From assembly GCA_028023455.1 (NCBI GenBank), contig JAQFVV010006275.1, forward strand, positions 2,177,279 through 2,241,278: a DNA stretch of 64,000 bases, read 5' to 3'. Below, piece by piece: positions 24,899 through 37,597 of the stretch (position 1 is its first letter; each line of letters begins with the position of its first letter). Position numbers and translations under genes: made by a program. This stretch comes from Epiperipatus broadwayi. Taxonomy: Eukaryota; Onychophora; Udeonychophora; Euonychophora; Peripatidae. Under the pieces are notes generated by a model that did not search any database, was not told where the DNA came from, and was given only the letters and a program-made list of their open reading frames with translations.

Positions 24899-25853
24899 GG
24901 GTTAACATTTTATATAATCAAAATTTTAATACTTAAATTGTGTATGTATTGATTTAGCATTGGATTGTCTTCTTTTTTTTTATTATTTAAAGGGTTATAA
25001 AGCCTACTCATATTATCTTTTGATATTTCATTGATCATATCTAAGTTCTTTCATGATTTTCTAGTTCATTAACTACCTTACAGTAAAATGACATTTGTAT
25101 ATGGGTCCTTTTTTCATGATGGTTATATGGTTTGAAATCAACTGGTAATGTGTGTCTATTATAGATAGCAAATAGTTTAACTCGTTAGCCTTCATCCTGC
25201 TCCCTTTTGAGACTTATTGGACTATTTTTTAAGGACTAAATAAAATATTGGTGTCCATCATTCTGTATGGATCAACTCCTATGGCTCTAAAATAACTCAG
25301 TAATTGCCTTTGAGCATTTACCTGGGCATACACTCATCATAATTTAATGGTCCTATTGCCATTTCTTTCTAATTTCAACTAAAATTCAGGTCAATCTTTT
25401 AACTTGCATTATTGATTTCTCTGATAAGATAATCAGGATAAATGAAGTCTTGAAGATGATAATGCTTCTGAGATATGACCTACCTGAAATTGACTATTAT
25501 ATCAACCATCCCAGAGACATTCATGGATAGCAAACTCGCAGAATCCAACTTATTTGAAAGTGAGGATGCACTAAAATTGCGATCAGTTATAAATGAATTT
25601 GGCCCTATTTTCTCAAAAATACCAGGAGTAATAGAGGGATTCCAACCAATGATTAAATTAGTACATAACCAACCATTTCAATCCAAATCTTACACTATTC
25701 CATACCAGTATTGATAAAAAATATCCAATTAGTTTAATAAAATGCTGAATTGGGGAATCATTTCCAAATGCTCTTCACCTTACTGTACCCAGTTGCACTG
25801 TGAAGAAGAAAGATGGGTTGATGAGATTTTGTTTGAATCCTGGTGCACCAAAA
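24899..25853 (+). pseudogene. Truncated Gypsy interior: start of reverse transcriptase
   Basis: Only about 950 bases remain between the LTRs, so gag, protease, RNase H and integrase are missing. The open frame 25475-25714 encodes the usual lead-in to Gypsy RT: F-G-P-I-F-S-K-I-P-G, then I-K-L-V-H-N-Q-P-F-Q-S-K-S-Y-T-I-P. After a stop, other frames continue with M-L-N-W-G-I-I-S-K-C-S-S-P-Y and VKKKDGLMRFCLNPGAP, the second conserved RT block. The RT sequence runs straight into the 3' LTR at 25854, showing an internal deletion that removed the rest of pol. No clear primer-binding site follows the 5' LTR (GGGTTAACATT). Confidence 0.85.
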
Positions 25854-28299
25854 TGTAACAGTCTGAGTTTTCCACCAGAAGAGGGGGGATGTTCTCGGTC
25901 GGACCTAGGGTCTTTCTGGTAGGATGCTATGAATGATGCGATGAAGTACCTAATCTATGATCGCATCTACCTCTAAGTTTACACATTAAATTTAGATACA
26001 ATTCGGGCTAGTTCATCCATATCTCACTTCTCTTGTGGATTCCATTTCGCCTCATATTCAAACTCAGGAGGAAATTTGCCTTCGTCTCTCTTCAGGGGTG
26101 CATTTACACTAGATAGAAACCACCGCACATCTATACAGGTTCCAATTGGTTTAAAGATCCATCCAAACATATTACTGTATTATTATATAAAAATGAAATG
26201 TGCGTATGTATATACATCAAGTTATAAGTTGGTGAATGAATGTATAAATGATTTTGATAACATAGAGATCATTTTAATGAAAATCAAATTAACAATATTT
26301 ATTAAGTAACAAAATAAAAATTCAAACTTTTAAACATGGCAAAATAATAATTGCGCATGACAAGAATGCATTTCTACCATATCAGCAATTAAATGTTTTC
26401 ACTATTCCAACCCTTATCCATGGTAGAAGTACATAACATGGTACTAATTATTTACAAAGCACATAAAAAAAATCTTTTATTAAATTGACCACAAAGCTGG
26501 CTAATTAATTTATAATATTATGAGTATTTCCATAATAGTCAAATCGTCCAATTCCAGTTATTGATGTTCCATCTTCTTTGCCCCCCCCCCCACCTATGTA
26601 CAATTCCCTAAAGTTAATAGGAAAATGCATCCCCACAAGAAGATTAATCATTCATACCGAAAAAATAAAGGTAAATAATTGTTAACAATAAAAAAAATAT
26701 AACACAAACTCTGCACGGAATTAGTATATGTGCTTAATATGGAATAGTATCAAAAAAATCTTACCTCATTCCACATCATAGTGATGATGATCAAATGTCA
26801 AGTCACTACAGAGGGAAAGCGGCCCTAAACTTTATTTAACATTTTGTCTAACTTAATAATCCCCCCCCCCTTTCACTTTGTTGCTTTCAATCATAGTGCA
26901 CTCTTCCAAGTTATAAACATGTTTAAGCTTCCAATATGGAGATAAAATAAAACTAAAATTTTTACAAACATATATATAAAAAAAACCCCCACAATAAATC
27001 AGAATGTTCCTTGGTTCATCTTGATTGATAACCATGAGTTTGGCAATAATATCTCTTATGGATATAGCCTCTCTTTGGATCATCATTCTTCGGTAAGTCA
27101 TTCATCATTCGCTAGAATTCATCGGCAATACGTTTGAAATTATGTTATTTGCCATTTCTAGAGTTGCTTTCCTTCTGGATCCATTTAGACACTTAATGTA
27201 TGACATTTGATGTTTCTTTAGACATTATATAGGCAAGTAGATTAAATTAATATGCTTCTCTGGTAGATCTGTGACACTCCAGTCTTATGGCAATGTTAAT
27301 TTAGCCAGAATACATTGCACAGCAGCAGTTCATAATAGATTCACTTTTTTTAAATTTACTATTTGGCATTTAAACAATATCTATTTTATAAAGCGCAAAC
27401 AGATTGAAATTAAATTGAGAGAAACTGCAAACCTCTCGCACTTAATGGCTTATATAAGAAAAAAGTTGCTTCATCATTTATATATATGCTGGCGATGTTT
27501 ATTTCTTTTTTCTCTATGTTCGAATAATAGCACAGTTTTTACTTTTAAATTTAAATTTAAAATCAGTTCAATTCGTTGAACCACACGAATTTATCAAGCT
27601 TTTTCTGTTTAAATGTTGGTTGCAATTTCTTATAATTTTGCACTACGAAAATTATATAGATAATCTGGAATATTCGAACAAGTCGGCCATCTTCTGTTGG
27701 ATTCGAACATTCGATCTTTAAAGGTTTGGCTTTGTGCAGTTATTGTATCATTTGAAAAATAACAAAAGGTGGAAATGAACTGCATTTGCTTTTATACCCT
27801 GCTTAGTTTCCGGTGTTTAGTACACTAACATTTCCATTTCCTTTTCTACTGGTGTAGCTGTCTATTATTGCACGTATTATACTGATTGTAGTTAAGAAAT
27901 AAAATTACATAATAGAATTCTTTTATTTTCCATACTTGGTTGCCTAATGATGGGCTTGACATTAAATCATCACTATGTTTACTAAGGGTAAGTCTTTATT
28001 TGTGATGTTCAACACATTGCCAATTAACTCATCGTTGATATATATATAGGAATGATTTCTTTAACTGGGTTTTTTACTTCTCATGAAATATGAAAAATTA
28101 GTTCATTATGACATTTGTTCAATTTAGTACTTAATAAAGCAACATGTGTAGCGTATATATATATATGTTTACACACACAAAAAAAATGAGTGCATATTCA
28201 ACTATCTGCTTGTTAAGCTTACGTTTTAAATGGGTTTGTTTTGGTGGTGTGGGTAAATAAAGGCTGGTTTAGATAGGATTGTAAGCTACTCTTGCAACA
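25854..28299 (+). mobile_element. 3' LTR of the Gypsy element
   Basis: Direct copy of 22352-24898 with scattered substitutions and indels. It carries C runs at 26581-26591 (11) and 26861-26870 (10) that the 5' LTR lacks. It keeps a single copy of the unit duplicated in the 5' LTR (about 26965-27180). Flanking bases do not show a clear target duplication (AACAA on the left, TATAT on the right). Confidence 0.8.
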
Positions 28300-28832
28300 T
28301 ATATATCTTGATATCATTTGTTGAAAATTTCATTAGTATTATTTTTTACAAACATTATATGAAAAGAAAAATATCACTTGTTTTAAAACAATAAATCGGA
28401 CTATTATAATATGCAAACTAAGTTAAATAAACTAATTGTGGCAGGGGAAAAAACAATAATCCTTGGAATATAGTATTCATATAACTTTTTTCTTCTTCTA
28501 CATAACTCTTGTTTAAAATATTAGCACAGCAAAATCATAACAAATTACATATTTTCATGCATGCTAGCATTTTCACTAAAGAACCTTAACAGTCTTTTAC
28601 AAAATAATTTTAGAGAACCATAATTACTACATTCATTTAGTTATAAATGATAATTATACTCAAATATTATATATTCCTTTATTTCTGACAGTATAATAAT
28701 TTGTTTCAAAGCTTAATCTGACAAAATACTTTTGTCGGCAATGCTTTAATGCAGTGGTCTTCAACTACCTGCCGCAGAAGTTTTCTGCTGGTCTGCAGCT
28801 AGACTGGCAAGAACGTTTATAATAACAAAATA

Positions 28833-29763
28833 CACCTGGGTCTCTTTCTACGCAGACTTATTTAACACGATTTTGAAGTTACGCGATTCAGGTTTCACCG
28901 GAAGTTGAACTCCGATAATACGCTATTAATTTAAATAATAAATTTCGCGCACTTAAATATTATATTGAAAGTACTGTAATAGCACATTACTATTGGAATT
29001 CGACTTTCATGTTAGTAATTTCAATATTTTCAGTGCTTTATAATAGTAAGATTTTATGCAATAATGAAATTAAAATCATGATTTCCACATTTTATGTATA
29101 CACACATTAAATTTTGCAAGATTATAATGTAAATTTGTTCAAACATTGTGCGTGTTAATTTTGCATTTTAAATCACATTCTGTTTTTGCTTTTTAAAAAA
29201 GAACGTAATAATTGCAGTGGGCACAATTAAAATTAAAAATTAAAGACAAAAATAAGAATTTAATTTTTAGTTGTTAGATTAATTACTAATTACGTTGTCA
29301 CCAAAAAACCATTAATTAACACAACATGAGAGTGACGTTGGCGCTAGTTGTATTTCATCTTGTGAAGAATCTGATTTTTTTATCAGTTTGCAAACGAACC
29401 TGTTTACCGGCAAATAGCGATAATAATTAAAACGTGTATAAAAAAACTATAAATTACTGTAAATTATGCATAAAAATATATTGTTTTGAATAAAATTAAA
29501 TATTATAGTTAAAAAAGGTTTGTCTTGTATCAATTTTTTTCAAATTTGAAATTTTTTATTAGTCATATTTTATTTCCTTATTTTTTTTTTTTTTGCGCGA
29601 ATTTTAAAGTAATTTTATGTTGGTGCTTTGCTTTTACGCGAATTTTGAAAAATCACAGACCGCATCCCCCCCTTTTCAATGTAAGTTACGTCTACTTTTG
29701 CGCGATTTCGTTTGCGCATGTTTTCTGAGGAACCTATCTATCGCATAAAACGAGACCCAGGTG
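28833..29763. mobile_element. TIR element nested inside the hAT element
   Basis: Starts CACCTGGGTCTCTTTCTACG and ends with the inverted counterpart (read inward CACCTGGGTCTCGTTTTATG). A TA lies at each outer side (28831-28832, 29764-29765). Internal sequence has CGCG-rich blocks (TTACGCGA, TTTGCGCGA) unlike the surroundings. The TA target and the CTCGTTTTATGCG-like end suggest a Tc1/mariner or pogo-type derivative; no transposase frame remains. Confidence 0.75.
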
Positions 29764-30099
29764 TAGTACGATTTTAAACTTTTAATTAATATAAACAATT
29801 TTTATTTATTTTTTCATCGCATTTTTTCCCGATTAAAAAAAAAAAAAAAAACAGAACAAAATCTAAACAATCATACATAAATTAATTTGTTTTTCTATTT
29901 ATCATAGATGCTTATGGGGGGAGGGGTAGAAAAAGTTTTTTAGTATACAAACCCTGGTTGTCTTTTGATAGCCAATCACGGCTGCTTGTCAGCATTGTTA
30001 AAACAATAAAATGCAACGTGACTTTTTTTGATCTCTTAAATTTTTACTACTCTCTCTTTTAATATTTCATTTTTAGTGTTTTTTTTTTTGGCTTTAACT

Positions 30100-30455
30100 T
30101 TTATTTTGAAAATCAATTTTTATTATCTTTTTTTAAAAATAAAAACCAAAAAATAAGTTCTGTCTCTAACATTTACAAAGTATTTCTCAATATACCCCCA
30201 CCACCCCAAAATAAAGTAAGATCAAAACTTTTGACTTTTTCAAGCTTCTTTCTCTTTTTTTTTTGTTTAAATAAGGCAATATTTTTTTGGCTTTATTTGT
30301 ATTCTGCTAAAATACTAAAACTTTTATTTTTAAAACCAATTTCTGTTACCTTTTTATAAAAATAAAAACAAACAAAAAATAACTTTGGTGTCTATCAACC
30401 CCCCTCCCCCCAAAAAAAATAAGATCAAAACTTGACTTTTTCAACATTCAGGTGA
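30100..30455. repeat. Two tandem units of the transposon-shared module
   Basis: The units (about 30100-30300 and 30320-30455) each contain an AAAACCAATTTCTGTTA-like block, a CCCCC-rich patch and AAGATCAAAACTTTTGAC, the second copy with a small deletion. They match 6640-6890 in the 3.5 kb transposon. Confidence 0.7.
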
Positions 30456-30949
30456 ATAACATTTTATTCTTGCATGTTTTATCAATGAAATAATAAACGT
30501 AAAATGCAAGCACATTAATGAGAATGATTGCTATTGTATGTTTTCTGTAGCAGTATGACTGCAGCAACTCGAGAAAGAGTGTTCAATACGTGAAGGTAAG
30601 CAACACCATTACTATACACATTAACTAGTGTGCTGTTTTGGTCAGTTATAACAATTATGCTTATCTAAGGTTAAGCAGGTTACATCTTTAAGAAAATTTA
30701 TTTGTAAACTTCTGCTGGTCCGCGAAATCTTATCTTTATTTTTACCGGGCCGCAGGGGTGAAAACCACTGTTGTAAAGGATGGTAAAGATGGCCTACATT
30801 GCAGCATGGACTTATATGCCATACTTAACTGATCCAATTATAACAGATAATGGAATGTACTGAAAGGCATCTGTGTTGACCCATTACATATGTCGACTAA
30901 ATGTGTAGACACAAGCGAATCATTCAAGAATCTTGAATGCATTTGTCAT

Positions 30950-32700
30950 AATAGAAATATGAGGAAACAGAGTAACAAAGTGATATTGCATAAATGGAAG
31001 AGAAATGCAAGAATGAAGAAGTGGTTAAAATAGTGAGGGAATCTGATCATGAATAAAATTAAAATAGTATAATAAAACTAAATGAATAAAAATAACTATG
31101 CTATGATGAAGTGGGGTTGGAAATGGAATTGATGAGTGGTTGAGGTGGAAACTATAACAACAACAACAAAAAAAAGATTTACTTTTGTGTATTATTATTT
31201 TGTCTGTATCACTGGTAAATGATCACAAGAGCTAATGCAAAAATACAAGCTAGTCAATCAGAGGTAAAAAAACTATATTGTTAGCAGAACAAGACATAAA
31301 GTCATGTACGGCAATAAATGAAGAAAAGTAGGTTGAGGAGAGCAGCAAAGAAGGAGTTGTTTTCTGAAAGAATGATGTTGATAAACTTAATGACAGAACT
31401 GAATGAAAAGAATAATTAAAAATGGAAAAGATGGCTGAAGATAATGAAAGCTAAATGAAAGAAATGAATAATAAAATGGAAAAAATGTGATAGTCAAAAT
31501 AATCAAAACAAAGAATTTCCAGAAATGAAAAAAGAAGTTATGAAAAAATTAGAGGGAGAATTATGGGGTGTGAGTGCAAAGTGGATGAAGTTTATAAAGA
31601 AATAAAAACAAAAACAAGATGGCAAAATAAGCCAGCTACAGGAAACAATGGAATTGGCAGACTTACAGGGAAAAAACTGGAGCACATATAAAATAAAAGA
31701 CTGAGTAAGTAAATAAAGTAACTCCAGATTGTGATGATGGTCAGTAGAAAAAGTGTCAAAAAGCATAGAAACTCTGAAGGCTGATCACAGATAAGATGGC
31801 TATGTTGATAAATTGAATGTGACCTATGGAAAAAAAAGATGAACTATAAAATTGAAAAAAAAAAAAATATGTGACTCCCAATTATAGAATCACATCCTTG
31901 GCATAGTGAATCAGTTCTTGGAAAATTAGCTTCTTTTCAGTCAATGCAAGCAAAACAAAGCATCCATTTACATAAGTAGCCTGGAAATATATTTCTGGTT
32001 AAACGCATTGATCGAAAAGGCAAAGCTGACTATAGCCTGTAACTATTTGCAAAGAGTATAAGCTTGGTGAACCTCATTATTCACTTGTCCTAGAAATTTT
32101 ATAAAATTTCAAATAAGCACTATTAAACTGCTAGGAGGATATCAAAGTTAAGGTATCCTAAGAAAAGTGTTCCCTTGGTGAGCCCCACACTCCATTTTTA
32201 GGAAACAAGTAGCGGAATTAAGAGCTCTAATATCAGACCCATTTACAAATCAATTATATAATGAGACAAAGCTTCCCCAGTCACATCAAGAGTACATTGA
32301 TTGGTGCAGAAAGACATACTATTGAACAGATTGCAGCTGTTAAATGATTTTGATACTATCAAACCAGCTATGGTAGGAAAGGAAAAGGGATTTAAACTTT
32401 CACTAAAACATCATGAAGAAGGTCTAATGGCTCTAAATATAAATGTCATCCAATATGTGAAACACACACAAAAACTGCTATTATGGTAAGAAGAGACACA
32501 AGAACCACTATGGAATAGATGAAACAAAAGATCAAATGATAATCCTATCAGTCTCCCCAGAACTTGCATAATAAGTGAACTAGAAGCTGATCATGCATTA
32601 ACCTAAATATCACAGATCTGATCATGATACCCAGTCTCCAAAAGCAGAATGCAATTATACTTTTGATGCTATAATAAAAAAAAGGTAAAATAAAAACAAA
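30950..32700 (+). pseudogene. Gag-like retroelement remnant
   Basis: Around 31380-31640 the plus strand reads in pieces as a Met/Lys/Glu-rich coiled coil (M-A-E-D-N-E-S, stop, M-K-E-M-N-N-K-M-E-K-M, then EFPEMKKEVMKKLEGELWG). This is followed by an L-Q-G-K-N-W-S-T-Y-K segment. A heptad-like charged region followed by a G-K-x-x-W-x-x-Y-K motif is what invertebrate Ty3/Gypsy gag proteins look like. Further right, the frame 32301-32489 (LLNDFDTIKPAMVGKEKGF) may be more of the same. Stops are frequent. It sits right after the hAT element; no LTRs were found. Confidence 0.35.
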
Positions 32701-33019
32701 GATGATTATGAAAAAAAGGAAAAGATCTTTTCAGATATTGGAAGTGATTTTTAGCTGTTGATGTGTTTGCTGCACTTCAGTACAGATAATAGATAAAGAA
32801 TTTTGGCAGCGAAATGAGAATGCAATGTGTTCAGCATGCCATAACCCAGTTTAGAGTTCAAAAAAATTAGTCCTAAGTCTCAAAATAAGCAGGGCTTAAT
32901 ATTTAAGTTTGTACAGTGGTTATTTACTTTGGATGGAATTGTACTATGAACCAAAATTTCCACTGAGAAAAGCTTCAGTATTTAATTTTTTTTATATTCT
33001 CTGGGTTGTAAGTTGTGTA

Positions 33020-33165
33020 TAGTGCTTGAAATGGGATAGCTCTCAAATTATTCACATTGCATTGTGTACTCTGGATGGTAGTTGAATTTTTCTATCACGG
33101 CGTGGGAGTTGGTTTCGTATCCAGTCACTAAAAGACATCCAAATCCCTAATAAATAAATAAGTAA
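33020..33165 (+). repeat. Possible SINE with (AATA)n tail
   Basis: A GC-richer segment (TCACGGCGTGGGAGTTGG) contains a B-box-like GGTTTCGTATCC and ends in AATAAATAAATAAG. This is compatible with a short tRNA-derived SINE, but no second copy was seen in the window. Confidence 0.25.
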
Positions 33166-35654
33166 ACCAATCGTGATTGAAGACAATAATAAATATCAAA
33201 CAATCCAGAGGGATAGTAATAGTTCACACAACTAAAAAAAAAAATGATGACGAGAAAAACAGCTGAGCAAAAGAAAATATTAAAATGTGATGTGGAGATA
33301 AAATTAGTGGAGGCAAATATATGTTCTCAATGAAATTAGACTCATTTTCATTTCCCACATTGGATGTCATTACTGTAGCAGTATGTCACTAGCCTATCAG
33401 ATGATAGAAGATATATATATATATAGTACAGAAATAACAGAATTTATAAACAATATAGCTGAAATAAAAGTTACATTTATTCCTATAAATGCATATACAA
33501 TCTCCAATATTTGTGTATACATAAAAAAAAAAAAAAAAGATTCTAAGTAAGCCAAAATTATTAATTAAACAAGAAAGTTATAAAGTTATTTAGTTTGATT
33601 CATTAGAAATAATATTTATTTCATTATTTTTAACTGTTTTCTTTTCTCTATATTTTATGACTCAATCATTATTGTTTATCAAAAAAACATGATAGTTTGG
33701 ATGAATGGTTGAAGTAATATATTTTTAAATAAATTTTATCAATAAATACATGTGATTATAAAAGAAGCTATTTTCTAGCAGAGAGAAAATTATTTCTATT
33801 ATTGTTTAAATATGCAAAAGTCACATATGTGAGTAGTTTAAATTTCACCAGAATGGATTACCAAATTTCAATCGTCCATCTATCAGCTAGCACAAAATCT
33901 CATATGAGATGAGTTGATATTATCCAGCCATGATTTGAATGACAACAGTAGCAAGGAAAAAAAGATCATTGCATTTTCAAGATTTATATATATTTTGTTT
34001 CCTGTTTCATGAATAAGTAACACCATTGCCACTCCATCTTAACTATATCTCTACAAAAAAAAAAAAAAGAGAGAGAAAAAAACCTACTGATGTCAATCAA
34101 TTAGACTCCAAAACCAGGACTAATAAATTTGTTTGTTCAGCTTCATATCTAATGATTAAACCATGGACTATTTCTTGGAATAAATTAAATCTATTTTATT
34201 TTACAACTGTATGTAATAAACCTGCGCATTTCCAATACAAGTCAACAAGTACAAAATTAATATAAATTAATTTATAGACAGAGGAAATAAACAAATAATC
34301 ATTAGGATTATTCCATTTTCACAATAAAGGGCTCCATATAGACAAATACCGAAATGTTTAAAGTATATTTTTTATATATACTGTTTATGATTATGTTGGC
34401 ACAAATAAATAGATTAAGATAAACAACTGAAAGTAAACCCTTTCTGATATTATTTTTTTGTAAGTATGTTACACATGATAAATTTTAGTAATAACTAACA
34501 TGTCATTGTTCAGCCTTTAAACTTTAGCTAATCTAGTTACTTTGAAAATATGTTTGCTTGATAAAAGTTCTTGTCTTTTTTTTTTTTTATATTTATTTTA
34601 TTATTTATTCAATCATATTATAAAAACATAAAGGTTAATGCAATATAATTAATTTAATGTAATGATAGAAGATAATGTGAGTTATTAAAGATAAATTTTT
34701 GTCTTATCGATGGTTTTACACTCTATTTTGAGATGGTGTCCATTATTTGAGGGAATGTATGGGTACATCGTTTGGTTTTGTTATGAATTTTAAATTTTGA
34801 CACTTTACCAAAGGTTTAAATTAGTAGTGCAATATCGTGAATGAGTTTCATGAACCCTAATTATGGTGCGGTGCTAATGAGATGATTACTAAATGGATAG
34901 ACTCAAATCTGGATGATTAGTGATATCAATAAATCACTCGTTTCAAAACTAGTGACAATGTCTTTTATTTTTTTGATTTTTGTGAAGTCAAAAAATAAGC
35001 AACTATCAGGTGGGCGGTGAAAATCCAAATTAATAAGTTTTATTTTAAGCTTGTTTTTTTTTTTTTTAAATTTGTTATTGTTTCAAAGTCAGCCAAGTTC
35101 ATTTTTATTTGAATTGTTGGTTTGATTTGTATTTTGTTTTGAATGTAGTTGACAATACTTTAGCCCCACCCCCCACACACACTTTAAAAAACGCAAATAA
35201 GAAATTAAAAAATTTTAAAGTCATATAATAAAAATAAAGATTTCCAAAACAAATCTGTCAATTACAAACACTAAGTGATTATACATCAATTAATTTTATA
35301 AATCAATATTGGATAGTATTACAAGAAATCATAAAAACTTACAATTAATCGCCCCTCCTTCACATTTTCTCAAAACCAAATAAGTAATTGAAAAAAAAAA
35401 ACAAATAATACTAAAAATTCACACCCACAAAAAACAAAACAAAACACATTCCACTTTGAATTTATAAATTACTAGTATTATGATAATAAATCCCTTTTCC
35501 AAATCCAAAGAACCTTCATTCAATTGATGTTCATCCCAGTATTCTTTCACAACATCAAAGCAATGTTTTAAAGAAACAAAGAGAAAATAAAATACAGGTA
35601 GTCAACTAAATTAGTACCAATAAGTTTATTGCTATTAATAGAAAATAATGTAAA

Positions 35655-35664
35655 CCCCCCCCCC
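35655..35664. repeat. Poly-C tract, 10 nt
   Basis: Uninterrupted run of 10 C in AT-rich intron. Confidence 0.95.
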
Positions 35665-36844
35665 TCTTTTCCTGCAAATCCAAGCAGAATTATTACAATT
35701 TGAACAATATGATAAAGTGATCGAAATTATTTTTTGTTAATGAATGTGAAAGATATCTCTTCCCTCATTTTCATCCTGTTTAACAAATTGTATTTAAATA
35801 GTATATAAAGTTAAGTAAGTTTGCTATTAATGAATTACATTTTTCACTTTAAAAAAAACAACAAAAAACACCTGAATTATTCAATTCTGAATGATTAAAT
35901 GAATATAGAACATTGTACACAGTTTCTGTACATTTATATTTTTATTTAACTTATTTTGTGATTGGGTAAAATCTCAAATTCCACCTATTTTCCAATTTTT
36001 GATATAACTGAAGTTTTGCATAAATGTGACTTTCTGATGCCAATACATTGATTTGAAATTTTCAAACAATTTTAGCTAAATTTAAAAAAAAAAAAATTTT
36101 TTTAAACTTTTATATGGGATTGGATATTTATGGTATTGGCATTTAATGATATTAAATTGTATCTATAGTTTCTTTATTCCTAATTTCTGAAACTATATAA
36201 AATTAAAAAGTAAATAATTTGAAGAAATATTCTTTATTCAAATAAATGCACTAAAAAAATAAAACAATTTCTTCGGCTGTCACAGTATTTATGTAACTGA
36301 AAATAAAAACATGGAGCAAAGAATATTAAACCTACAAAAATTGGAGAAAATGTAACTAACTCTACTTCTACACATTTTCTTTTCAGTGCATGTGAATAAA
36401 TGTTCCGTTAAATTTTTTATGTAAATAGAGAACTGCTTATATATGAATAATTGAACGCAATATATACAATTATTCCCATCTTTCAATTGAAAACATGATT
36501 CTATAATACTATATGACTTAAGATGATAGCAATTTGATATAAAAGTTTTATTGAGTTTCATATGATGCAGTGGGTAAAAATTCCAGCATCTAATAAATAA
36601 GTTTAATGCTACCATAACTTCTGAACTTAATATATTTTTGATAAAATTCATGGCAGTTAAATAACTTAGACCTCACTCATGATTGCACTGAGTTATTATT
36701 ATTATCAACAAAATTACAATATTAGAAAAGAGTGACAAAAAAGATGAAAAAGTAAAATTAATTTATATTTAAAACAAAATATCAGTTTCTGTATATATCT
36801 ATTTACAGACATAAAATATCAATTCCTAAATTAATATAATAAAC

Positions 36845-37153
36845 TAATATTTACTAAGGCAATAAACCTTTAAGCACAATGCGAAGATCTTTCCATTGAC
36901 TCGTTGTAAATCGAAAGATTTCGCGAGTACTAATGGCTAATAGGAATTGTGGACTTAATCAGTGAAGTATTGAATAGCTTCACGCTCTCAGTTCTAACCG
37001 CTTCAGCTTCACCTATTTATATAGAAAGTAGGATGAAGAAAAGAAGGGGTTCCCCTCCTTTTAAGAGTAAGCTTGTGTTTAAGACCTGTAGAGGTGCTAT
37101 CTTCGCATTTTCAAGCGCACATCCTTAAAGATTTATTGCCTTAGTAAATATTA
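36845..37153. mobile_element. MITE of about 300 bp
   Basis: Left arm TAATATTTACTAAGGCAATA and right arm TATTGCCTTAGTAAATATTA are perfect inverses and extend inward imperfectly (AACCTTTAAG with ATGCGAAGAT; ATCTTCGCAT with CTTAAAGAT). The interior is noticeably less AT-rich (CGCTCTCAGTTCTAACCGC, GAAGGGGTTCCCCTCC). The outermost TAATATTTA is itself shared, so the target duplication (TA or TTA/TAA) cannot be separated from the arm. Confidence 0.85.
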
Positions 37154-37597
37154 CTTACGTAATCAATGTGCATTAAATAAATTTATAATAAACTAACTAT
37201 ACCAATTCCTTAAATTATCTCAGAAGTATATATATATCTAAATACTCTAATTTACAATTATCTGGCCAAAACTAAATTACAAATCTATTCCCATTAGTTT
37301 CCCTGCTAAAGTAAATACTTTGTTTAGTTATTTAATTGTGAATTAGTGCATTTAGATATAGACATATACATCTGGCACAATTTAAAAACAGCTCTGTTAC
37401 AGCGATTCCCTACTAAAAAATAGACAATTATTAATATGAAGTGCCCTTACATATGCAACATAACAGCAGTAAAGGGGAATTGCACTGCTGTAAACAATTG
37501 CAGTTTAGTACCCAAAGTTTTTTTTTGTATATGTATAAACATATAAATTTTGTTTAATAACTACTGATATGATTACAAATAAAAGAGCAAAGCTTAC

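Larger units (their letters stand above)
28752..30770. mobile_element. hAT-type DNA transposon, non-autonomous
   Basis: The left terminus CAGTGGTCTTCAACTACCTG and the right terminus read inward, CAGTGGTTTTCACCCCTGCG, are the classic hAT ending. Just inside both is a CTGCTGGTC(T/C)GC block in inverted orientation (GCTGGTCTGCAG on the left; GCTGGTCCGCG on the right, read on the plus strand). The possible 8-bp target duplications CTTTAATG and TTGTAAAG agree at only five positions, so the insertion is old. No transposase is visible. The interior is a nested TIR element (28833-29763) followed by two tandem units of the module shared with the 3.5 kb transposon. Confidence 0.85.
21776..37597 (-). 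other. CDT1: CDT1 giant intron, 15.8 kb
   Basis: The donor GTAAGC follows the exon at 37598-37749. It holds the Gypsy element 22352-28299, the hAT element 28752-30770 with its nested insertion, the gag-like remnant about 30950-32700 and the MITE 36845-37153. The stretches 32900-34600 and 35000-36840 are AT-rich with no unit I can name. The segment 34690-35000 is more complex but unassigned. The 120-codon open frame at 36289-36651 (minus) has no recognisable features. Confidence 0.8.

Noticed and set aside
27271-27579. 102-codon plus-strand frame
   Set aside because: Inside the 3' LTR; the equivalent region of the 5' LTR does not keep the frame.
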